8,566 bases of DNA from assembly GCA_964543125.1 (NCBI GenBank), contig CAZIWX010000103.1, forward strand, positions 1 to 8,566, written 5' to 3'. Below are positions 1 through 5,372 of the stretch, one piece after another; the stretch's first letter is position 1; the number at the start of each line of letters is the position of its first letter. The position numbers and the translations under genes were made by a program. The notes beneath the pieces were generated by a model, which saw nothing but the letters and a program-made list of their open reading frames with translations, did no database searches and had not been told where the DNA came from. Source of the DNA: CAZIWX01 sp964543125. GTDB lineage: Bacteria; Fidelibacterota; UBA8477.

Positions 1-316
1 CGTCCACCAGGGCCTCCTCGTCGTCCGGCGTGATGAGCCGCTTGAAGAAACCCAGGGTCAGGCGATCTTCTGCGCGGACTGAAGGGAGCGCCGGTGCGAC
101 GGAAGACATGTTTTTCCTACCACCTGACCTCCCGCTTGGAAGGGTTGTGGTGTAAAAGAGCCCCGTTCCCGGAATACCCACCGTTGCCCGTTTCCCGCGG
201 GACCCAACAGTGAACTTTGCACCGCGTGGCCCGAACGAGAGCGATCCACCCGACTTGCTCAAGTTCAGGGTCACCCCTGGTGCGATCTTTAGTCTTCTCC
301 AAAAGCGGAAGCTCAT
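1..316 (-). CDS. DUF4236 domain protein, 3' part cut by the window edge
   Basis: The reading frame is open from an ATG at 316 to the left edge, giving 105 visible residues. Residues 1-57 match the DUF4236 pattern: an MSFRFWRRLKIAPGVTLNLS start, then SKSGGSLSFGPRGAKFTVG, then the glycine-rich RATVGIPGTGLFYTTT. This is a small beta-rich N-terminal domain of unknown function found in many bacterial proteins. A linker around residues 58-85 leads into a second segment with LTLGFFKRLITPDDEEALVD, so the protein continues past the domain. The start is supported by a GAGGAG Shine-Dalgarno 8 nt upstream. An internal ATG at 109 also has an AGGA upstream but lies in the same frame after the domain. The gene follows the YgjP gene with a 12-nt gap, so the two are probably one operon. 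GC is about 61 % by hand count over 1-300, higher than its neighbours. The domain call is firm; the function is unknown. Confidence 0.85.
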   Translation of the reverse strand, partial: MSFRFWRRLKIAPGVTLNLSKSGGSLSFGPRGAKFTVGSRGKRATVGIPGTGLFYTTTLPSGRSGGRKNMSSVAPALPSVRAEDRLTLGFFKRLITPDDEEALVD

Positions 317-324
317 TATAGTTA

Positions 325-330
325 CTCCTC
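325..330 (-). promoter_or_regulatory. Shine-Dalgarno site of the DUF4236 gene
   Basis: On the minus strand GAGGAG sits 8 nt before the ATG at 316 and overlaps the stop codon of the upstream YgjP gene (TGA at 329-331). It decides the start of the DUF4236 frame and suggests translational linkage of the two genes. Confidence 0.75.
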
Positions 331-1048
331 AGATTACCACTTTTTCCAGACGTTCCTTGCGTTTTTCCCAGTCCGGCAGAATTCGCCCGAGAAGGTGGTA
401 AAATTTTCTATCATGGTGTGGATAGAGCAGATGACACAGTTCATGTATAATCACATAATCGATGCAGTGGATCGGAGCCTGGACGAGTTCAGTATTCAAT
501 ATAATGCCGCCATTACCGGAACAGCTGCCCCACCGTTTCCGCATACGGCGGTAGCGCACTTCCGGTATTATAGTACCCATTTTTTTAAAGGCCGGCAAGT
601 ACTGAGCAAGCCGCTTTGAAAGCAGGTTCCTGGCGTGGGCCGAGTACCAATTGAGCATAAGTGCTCTCGCTTTTTCTATTTTGTTTGGATCAGGTAATTC
701 CATTTCATAAAATCGGCCGCATAATCGCACTCGCGCTACCTTGCCAAGCCGTATTCTCAAACAATATTGCCGGCCTAAATAATAGTAAGTTTCGCCGGAG
801 ACAAATTTTCGCGCCGAAGGCAGGGGCTGAAACTGCTCAAAATAATCAAGCTGCCGGGCCATCCACGGCGCCCGCTTCGCCAAGCGTTTCCGTATGACTG
901 CCAATTCATATCCGGCAGGTGCTTTTGCCGTAATCCGGAGGTCCGGATGCACCGTGACGGAAGGGCGTTCGCGGTCGTTCCAGACAATCTCAACCAGAAG
1001 CCGCTTTTTCCCGAACCCGGGCTTCACCCAAAGTGTTATATTTTTCAA
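329..1048 (-). CDS. YgjP-type zinc metallopeptidase (M48/SprT-like, DUF45)
   Basis: This 239-residue protein has the YgjP/DUF45 architecture. A beta-rich N-terminal part (about 15-120) is followed by a helical segment and then the C-terminal catalytic part. WGSCS lies at 173-177 and the zinc motif HELCHLLYPHHDRKF starts at 202, with H202, E203, H206 and H212 as expected metal and catalytic residues. Length is normal for the family (about 230-250). YgjP-like proteins are predicted metal-dependent hydrolases of unclear substrate, and relatives often sit beside type I restriction-modification genes; none is visible here. The start is uncertain. The first possible codon is TTG at 1048, two codons after an in-frame TAG, and no good ribosome binding site is seen. 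A GTG at codon 8 (about 1027) is an alternative. It is followed after 12 nt by the DUF4236 gene and preceded by the tmRNA-derived repeats, with no clear terminator between. Confidence 0.88.
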   Translation of the reverse strand: MKNITLWVKPGFGKKRLLVEIVWNDRERPSVTVHPDLRITAKAPAGYELAVIRKRLAKRAPWMARQLDYFEQFQPLPSARKFVSGETYYYLGRQYCLRIRLGKVARVRLCGRFYEMELPDPNKIEKARALMLNWYSAHARNLLSKRLAQYLPAFKKMGTIIPEVRYRRMRKRWGSCSGNGGIILNTELVQAPIHCIDYVIIHELCHLLYPHHDRKFYHLLGRILPDWEKRKERLEKVVI

Positions 1049-1090
1049 AGTAGACTAATTTTAAGGGACGACGATACTTCGTACTCGGAG

Positions 1091-1238
1091 TACGGCACGG
1101 TCTCCCCCGCTCTCATGAGCGAAGTCGAGTGGAGGCGGGGAGAATTGAAGGCTCGCCATAGGCTCCGCCGAGGCCTCCCGTCCACAATGCAAAGCCAACC
1201 GGTATCAACCTGTTTAGCCTGACATTCTAACCCGGGAT
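1091..1238 (-). repeat. tmRNA 3'-end tandem repeat, copy 1 (148 bp, degenerate)
   Basis: This is the leftmost unit of the array. Compared with copy 2 it has about five substitutions, all between its left end and 1130, and an 11-bp extra segment. From 1130 to the right end it is otherwise identical to copy 2. Read on the minus strand it contains a tmRNA-like segment ending in the GCCTCCA acceptor strand (end at 1130). The T-loop is broken by a 25-bp insertion (1150-1174). It cannot make a normal T-arm and has no matching 5' half, so it is a fragment and not a second tmRNA gene. Confidence 0.9.
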
Positions 1239-1375
1239 TACGGCACGGTCTCCTCCGCTCTCACGAGCGGAATCGCGTGGAGGCGGGGAGAATTGAAGGC
1301 TCCGCCGAGGCCTCCCGTCCACAATGCAAAGCCAACCGGTATCAACCTGTTTAGCCTGACATTCTAACCCGGGAT
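1239..1375 (-). repeat. tmRNA 3'-end tandem repeat, copy 2 (137 bp, degenerate)
   Basis: The middle unit directly abuts copies 1 and 3. Its left 59 bp (1239-1297: the downstream flank, hairpin, acceptor strand and first T-stem strand) are identical to 1376-1434 in the real tmRNA locus. Beyond that it carries a 14-bp insertion in the T-loop (1298-1311). It then differs from the real gene by three substitutions up to the shared GTTTAGCCTGAC. The last 15 bp (1361-1375) are shared with copy 1 but not with the real gene. The unit is thus a mosaic: one half like the functional copy, the other like copy 1. Confidence 0.92.
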
Positions 1376-1483
1376 TACGGCACGGTCTCCTCCGCTCTCA
1401 CGAGCGGAATCGCGTGGAGGCGGGGAGAATTGAACTCCCGTCCGCAATGCAAAGCCAACCGGTATCTACATGTTTAGCCTGAC
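1376..1483 (-). repeat. tmRNA 3'-end tandem repeat, copy 3 (the functional tmRNA end plus flank)
   Basis: This is the portion of the real tmRNA locus that matches copies 1 and 2. It covers the 3' flank with its hairpin (1376-1414), then acceptor strand, T-arm and the following helix of tmRNA up to 1483. The T-loop here is intact. Homology to the other copies stops at 1484, inside the tmRNA gene. Confidence 0.9.
1392..1407 (-). other. Hairpin just downstream of tmRNA, conserved in all repeat copies
   Basis: A perfect 6-bp stem CCGCTC/GAGCGG closes a GTGA loop (a GNRA tetraloop on the minus strand). It begins 7 nt after the tmRNA 3' end. The same hairpin is at 1255-1270, and a 5-bp form with ATGA loop is at 1108-1121. 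No T-run follows, so it is not a standard intrinsic terminator. It may help 3' processing or define a repeat border. Confidence 0.6.
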
Positions 1484-1773
1484 CTTTAATCTCACCTGCG
1501 TAGCGCCGTCAGGCCGGCTTTACACAGGCCAACCGGAAAAAATTTAAGCACCAGCCCTCCGGCGTAGCAGTTGCCGAGTCCGTGAACACGACGCCCTGTC
1601 ACCAACCCACAGACAAAGTCGGTGCAGAACGGGCTACCTTAGTTTAATCAGGCAGCCATGGCGTAGTTATAGTCGCCATGTATTTTGGTTTGCGCGATTT
1701 TTAAGGTGATTTCACGCGAACCACCACATGCAACCAGCGGTCTTCGACATCCCGTCGAAACCAAGTCGCCCCC
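1415..1773 (-). ncRNA. ssrA: tmRNA (SsrA), one-piece
   Basis: tmRNA rescues stalled ribosomes: it enters as an alanyl-tRNA mimic with SmpB, then supplies an internal message that adds a degradation tag. The 5' end (1773) reads GGGGGCGACTTGGTTTCGAC on the minus strand, the classic tmRNA start with the conserved TTCGACGGG. The 3' end has the T-arm GGGAG-TTCAATT-CTCCC and the acceptor strand CGCCTCC plus discriminator A. GGGGGCG pairs with CGCCTCC over 7 bp, including one G-U. The 359 nt (362 with CCA) is close to the 363 nt of E. coli. CCA is not encoded, because CGC follows the discriminator. The tag frame lies at 1648-1695. The 3' end is the founder or partner of the adjacent tandem repeats. 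It is divergent from psuG. Confidence 0.97.
1648..1695 (-). other. tmRNA tag-peptide reading frame (15 codons plus stop)
   Basis: The tag is probably AQTKIHGDYNYAMAA followed by TGA. The resume codon is inferred to be GCG at 1695-1693, after TTAAAAATC, by analogy with other tmRNAs whose tag starts with alanine. The terminal AA and the DYNYA core fit known tags. The third residue from the end is Met where Leu is most common. The end of the tag is certain; the exact resume codon is inferred. Confidence 0.85.
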
Positions 1774-1792
1774 AATTATCAAGCAGCGGCCT

Positions 1793-1820
1793 AATATAAT
1801 GGCGGAACAATGCTTTAGAA
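1793..1820 (-). promoter_or_regulatory. Candidate tmRNA promoter
   Basis: On the minus strand a TATATT hexamer (1798-1793) lies 20 nt before the mature tmRNA 5' end, which would leave a short leader for RNase P to remove. The best -35 at 16-nt spacing is TTCTAA (1820-1815 region), matching the consensus at only three positions. The overlapping plus-strand TATAAT (1795-1800) could serve psuG but has no convincing -35. Confidence 0.3.
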
Positions 1821-1915
1821 GTATTAATGCAAACCAATAAACCGTCACCAATGCGGGTAAGCAGCCCGCCCTTTTCCCTTGGAGTCCAATCGTGATTAAT
1901 TAAACTTTTCCCAAC

Positions 1916-2830
1916 ATGACGATACCCAACAAATTCATCATCCATGACGAAGTTCAGAGCGCCCAAAGTCAGCACCGCCCGGTGCTGGCTTTGGAGTCCA
2001 CCATTATCAGCCACGGCATGCCCTATCCCGATAACTTGAATTTTGCCAGGCAGGCCGAGCAGGAATGCCGGGACCAGGGCGCTGCCCCGGCTACCATCGC
2101 CATTCTGGACGGGATGGTACATATCGGCTTGGATGAAGAAGCTTTGGAAAAACTAGCCCGGGGTAATGACATTGAAAAAGTGGCCACCCGGGATTTAGGT
2201 TTCGTTCTGGCTCGCCGAAAAAGCGGCGCCACCACCGTTTCCGCGACCATGCGGTTGGCACATCTCGCTGGCATTCAGGTTTTTGCCACGGGTGGGATCG
2301 GTGGCGTGCATCGGGGTGTGGCGGAAACCGGAGATATTTCCCTCGACCTGAAAGAGTTGGGCGAAACACCGGTCATCGTCATCTCCGCCGGCGCTAAAGC
2401 CATCTTGGATTTACCCCGCACTCTGGAATATCTGGAAACGGCCGGTGTACCCGTATTAGGCTATCAAACGGATGAATTTCCGGCTTTCTATACCCGGCAA
2501 TCCGGGTTGACCCTTCCCTGGCGCGTGGAAAGCCCCCTGGAAATCGCAGCTGTTCTCAATTCCCAGCGAAACCTGAACCTGACGAGTGGTATTTTGGTGG
2601 CAAATCCGGTGCCCGCCCGGTATGAAATACCGGCGCCGGAAATTGACCGGATCATCGAGAAAGCTTTACGGGAATGCCGGGACCAGAGAATTCAGGGTAA
2701 AGCGGTAACTCCCTATCTGTTAGGCAAGATCGTGGAATTGACGGCCGGCCGAAGTTTGCTTACCAATATCCAACTGGCTTTGAATAATATCCGATTGGGC
2801 GCCCGGGTGGCTCGAGCCGTGGTTGGTTAG
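1916..2830 (+). CDS. psuG: Pseudouridine-5'-phosphate glycosidase
   Basis: PsuG cleaves the C-C glycosidic bond of pseudouridine 5'-phosphate to uracil and ribose 5-phosphate in the cytoplasm, as part of pseudouridine catabolism. The 304 residues span the whole family (E. coli about 312). Visible signatures are LALESTIISHGMPYP (E27), IEKVATRDL (K88), VFATGGIGGVHRG (123-135), DISLDLKEL (D144), VISAGAKAILDLP (K161, equivalent of the Schiff-base lysine), GYQTDEFPAFY, and near the C-terminus VTPYLLGKI. All expected catalytic residues are present. The start is ATG 1916. An in-frame TAA at 1901-1903 rules out anything longer, and no Shine-Dalgarno is seen, so initiation may be weak or nearly leaderless. 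The usual partner kinase PsuK is not in the window. It ends 6 nt from the convergent HAD gene with no hairpin between. Confidence 0.96.
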   Translation: MTIPNKFIIHDEVQSAQSQHRPVLALESTIISHGMPYPDNLNFARQAEQECRDQGAAPATIAILDGMVHIGLDEEALEKLARGNDIEKVATRDLGFVLARRKSGATTVSATMRLAHLAGIQVFATGGIGGVHRGVAETGDISLDLKELGETPVIVISAGAKAILDLPRTLEYLETAGVPVLGYQTDEFPAFYTRQSGLTLPWRVESPLEIAAVLNSQRNLNLTSGILVANPVPARYEIPAPEIDRIIEKALRECRDQRIQGKAVTPYLLGKIVELTAGRSLLTNIQLALNNIRLGARVARAVVG

Positions 2831-2836
2831 TGAAAT

Positions 2837-3670
2837 TTATTTTTCGGTTTTTTCCGGTTTCAATATCGGCAGGAGATCAATTACCCGTTCCAGGGCAACT
2901 GTTGGTTTGACATCCGAATGGCCGGCCGCCTGTTGTGATGTCCCCCCGGATAACACCAGGACAGTTGGGATGTGGTTATGAAATCCCATGGCGATGTCGG
3001 TGTACAAACGATCTCCTACAATTCCTAAATCGTTCAATTTTAGTTTCAAACGGGTCGTAATACCGTGCAGCATCTCTCGGTAGGGTTTTCCAATATACTT
3101 GGGATGAACACCGGTCGCGGCGGTAAATGCAGCCGCTAGGGAGCCGGCATCCGGCATGGATTCCGAGTCACTTATGGGGCAGTTCAGATCAGGATTGGTA
3201 GCGATAAAGGGTACCCCTCGCCGCAACCAATAACAGCCTTCTTGAAATTTTGCGTAATTGAAAGTTGTATCAAAGCCAAGCACCACGAATTCTGGAGGAC
3301 CATCGTTGATTACAAATCCGGCATAGCGAAATTGAGACTCCAGCGCCGGTGTTCCCATGAGACGGAGCTGGGCGCCCGGATGCAAACGATTCAGGTATTC
3401 GACGGTTGCATCCGCTGAAGTATACACCATGTCCTCGGTGACCTGTAACCCCATCCGATTGAGTTTTCGGGCATAATCCCGGGCAGTTTTGGATGAATTA
3501 TTCGATGCAAACAGATACCGGATACCCAACTTTTCGAGACCTTCCAGAAATTCCGGGGTATACTCGAATAATTCGTCACCGAGGTAAAGGGTTCCGTCCA
3601 AATCCAAGACCAGGGCTTTTACGGCCTGAAAGGCTTTGCGAATCGCGGCGTTATTCTGATCGACTTTCAA
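2837..3670 (-). CDS. HAD-IIA family sugar/glycerol-phosphate phosphatase (NagD/PGP-like)
   Basis: This 277-residue cytoplasmic phosphatase belongs to HAD subfamily IIA (C2a cap). Motif I is VLDLDGTLYLGD, with D23 as nucleophile and D25. Motif II is FASNNSSKT (S57 region), motif III GKPYREM (K195) and motif IV GIVGDRLYTDI (D220, D225). The cap includes ATNPDLNCPISDSESMPDAGS (about 157-177 core). Family members act on nucleotides, phosphoglycolate, p-nitrophenyl phosphate or glycerol phosphate; sequence alone does not separate these. The gene begins 13 nt after glpD with a TTG start preceded by a GGGGAAG ribosome site. The window shows no ATG alternative before motif I. Co-transcription with glpD suggests a glycerol-3-phosphate or related C3-phosphate substrate, which is an inference. 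It is convergent with psuG. Confidence 0.92.
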   Translation of the reverse strand: MKVDQNNAAIRKAFQAVKALVLDLDGTLYLGDELFEYTPEFLEGLEKLGIRYLFASNNSSKTARDYARKLNRMGLQVTEDMVYTSADATVEYLNRLHPGAQLRLMGTPALESQFRYAGFVINDGPPEFVVLGFDTTFNYAKFQEGCYWLRRGVPFIATNPDLNCPISDSESMPDAGSLAAAFTAATGVHPKYIGKPYREMLHGITTRLKLKLNDLGIVGDRLYTDIAMGFHNHIPTVLVLSGGTSQQAAGHSDVKPTVALERVIDLLPILKPEKTEK

Positions 3671-3683
3671 TACTTCCCCAGAC

Positions 3684-5324
3684 TCAATCCCCGGCTAAAT
3701 TCTCAATAAGATGGTGGGTTTTAACCCAATGAGTATAAGTTTCGATCTCTCGTTCCACTTGCCTGGCATCCCACGCCAGCAGAGGCGCTGCAATTTCAGC
3801 AACGCGAGCCACACAATCCAGTCCTAATCCGGCATGTGTTCCTAAACTGGTGCGCCGCAGCATAATGTCCATCAGAGTAAGTGCCTCTTCATTTTCCACG
3901 CCGTAGATCACCTGCGCCGGGATGTCCGGATAATCCGGATGAATCGGATCAGCTAACGCCGGATGGTCTTCCGCCAGTGCCAAAACATTCCGGGCCCGGC
4001 TCCCATAGAAGTGGACCAGGTGTTGGGTAATCGTGATGGGCAGGTGATAGCGGCCAGCCAAAATACGGGACTGCCGTTCAAAATATACCGGCCAATTTTT
4101 TATATCGGCTCCCCCCAATAACGCGTATCGCCGGCTGGGCGAAACCGAAAGACTTTTCCCCAACCGATGTTCAATGATATCCAGGGTCTCTTCGGCCAGA
4201 TTACGATAAGTCGTCAGTTTTCCACCGATGATGGACAGCATGCGGCTATGGCCCTTTTCCCGGCCATGCTCGAAAATAATGTGCCGCCGGGTGACCTGAC
4301 TTGGTTTGGTGGCTTGGGGTTCATAGGGCAATGGCCGAACGCCGCTATAGGTAAACAAAATATCTTCCCGGGTAAAATCATGGGCCGGAAAAATAAAATC
4401 CAACTCACGCAACAGATAATCGATCTCCAATTCCGAGAGCGTAATATCATCCAGATTTCCATCAAAAAAAATATCGGTGGTCCCCACCAGGTAATAACCT
4501 CGCCAGGGAATCAGGAAAAAAGGCCGCCCATCGGTGCGGGCTTCCATATAGAAAGCATCATTGGGACCCTGGGGGAAACGCCGAATAACCAGGTGGCTGC
4601 CCTTGGTGGCACCCATTTTTTTATGAATAATCGGATCAATCCGGCCCAACACCTGATCCACCCAGGGACCTGCGGCATTCACGAGATAACGCCCGGTTAC
4701 ATCCCGGGTTTTCCCGGACAAATTATGGGTGATTCGGACCGTGACGGATTCCGAATCGGACTTGATTAATTCCATCACTTCCGAGTGTGTCCGGAGCTCG
4801 GCCCCCTTGTCCTTGGCCGTGAGCGCCAACTCAAGACATAGCCGCTCGGGCCAGGTTATTTGACAATCCTGATAAATCGCCATCCCGCGCAAGCCTTCAC
4901 TCTGGAGATAGGGATGCTCTTTGAGAATCGTTGCACGACGATAATTCATCTGATGATTTGAAAGACTTTTATCGTAGGAAAGCAAATCGTAAAAAATCAT
5001 CCCGGCTTTAATGAGTAACGGACCACGCTTACTGTGTTCGTACAACGGCAATTTGAAGGTCAACGGTTGCACCAAATGGGGCGCGTTTTGCAATAGCCGT
5101 TCCCGTTCCCGCAGCGATTCGCGCACCAGGCTGAATTCGAAATATTCCAGGTAGCGTAAACCACCATGGATTAACCTGGTATTCCAACTGGACGTGGCGT
5201 GACCAATATCTTCCTTCTCCACCAGGAGAACCGATAAGCCCCGCAATGTGGCTTCCAGCGCAATACCGGTTCCATTGATGCCGCCACCAATGATGATCAG
5301 ATCATATATCTTTTGCTGGGTCAT
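3684..5324 (-). CDS. glpD: FAD-dependent glycerol-3-phosphate dehydrogenase, GlpD type
   Basis: GlpD oxidises sn-glycerol 3-phosphate to dihydroxyacetone phosphate and passes electrons via FAD to membrane quinones. It is a peripheral inner-membrane enzyme. The 546-residue protein opens with the FAD motif IIIGGGINGTG (10-20) and acidic E36 at the end of strand 2. TSSWNTRLIHGGLRYLE (44-60) is the classic GlpD signature. NAAGPWVD (216-223), FFLIPWRGYYLVGTTD (269-284), YSGVRPL with substrate-binding R330, and IIGGKLTTYRNLAE (365-378) follow. Residues about 395-546 form the C-terminal cap domain. Length is between E. coli GlpD (501) and Bacillus GlpD (about 555). The start ATG has only a weak ribosome site. 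It lies 48 nt after the methyltransferase gene and 13 nt before the HAD phosphatase. No glpF, glpK or regulator is visible. GlpA is excluded by the lack of a BFD-like [2Fe-2S] domain. The related oxidase GlpO is less likely but not excluded. Confidence 0.95.
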   Translation of the reverse strand: MTQQKIYDLIIIGGGINGTGIALEATLRGLSVLLVEKEDIGHATSSWNTRLIHGGLRYLEYFEFSLVRESLRERERLLQNAPHLVQPLTFKLPLYEHSKRGPLLIKAGMIFYDLLSYDKSLSNHQMNYRRATILKEHPYLQSEGLRGMAIYQDCQITWPERLCLELALTAKDKGAELRTHSEVMELIKSDSESVTVRITHNLSGKTRDVTGRYLVNAAGPWVDQVLGRIDPIIHKKMGATKGSHLVIRRFPQGPNDAFYMEARTDGRPFFLIPWRGYYLVGTTDIFFDGNLDDITLSELEIDYLLRELDFIFPAHDFTREDILFTYSGVRPLPYEPQATKPSQVTRRHIIFEHGREKGHSRMLSIIGGKLTTYRNLAEETLDIIEHRLGKSLSVSPSRRYALLGGADIKNWPVYFERQSRILAGRYHLPITITQHLVHFYGSRARNVLALAEDHPALADPIHPDYPDIPAQVIYGVENEEALTLMDIMLRRTSLGTHAGLGLDCVARVAEIAAPLLAWDARQVEREIETYTHWVKTHHLIENLAGD

Positions 5325-5372
5325 ACCCGGGCTCGATGAATCAGCGTAAAAAACCGGTTGTCCGCAATACCG

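Noticed and set aside
117..302. 61-codon minus-strand ORF starting with TTG
   Set aside because: It lies in another frame over the DUF4236 N-terminus, which has a clear family pattern and a strong ribosome site.
1130..1223. Possible extra tRNA or second tmRNA gene
   Set aside because: There is only a 3' half, the T-loop is interrupted, and no 5' acceptor strand is present.
1091..1440. Possible CRISPR-like array
   Set aside because: Units are 137-148 bp, directly abutting, with no unique spacers, and they are homologous to the tmRNA end.
1861..1890. Hairpin GCGGG/CCCGC followed by CCCTTTTCCC, terminator-like on the plus strand
   Set aside because: No gene ends upstream on that strand, the T-run is short, and the stem is only 5 bp.
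1712..2122. 136-codon minus-strand ORF
   Set aside because: It overlaps the tmRNA 5' end and the antisense of psuG and has no recognisable domain.
4167..4769. 200-codon plus-strand ORF
   Set aside because: It is a shadow of glpD on the opposite strand; glpD has complete family motifs.
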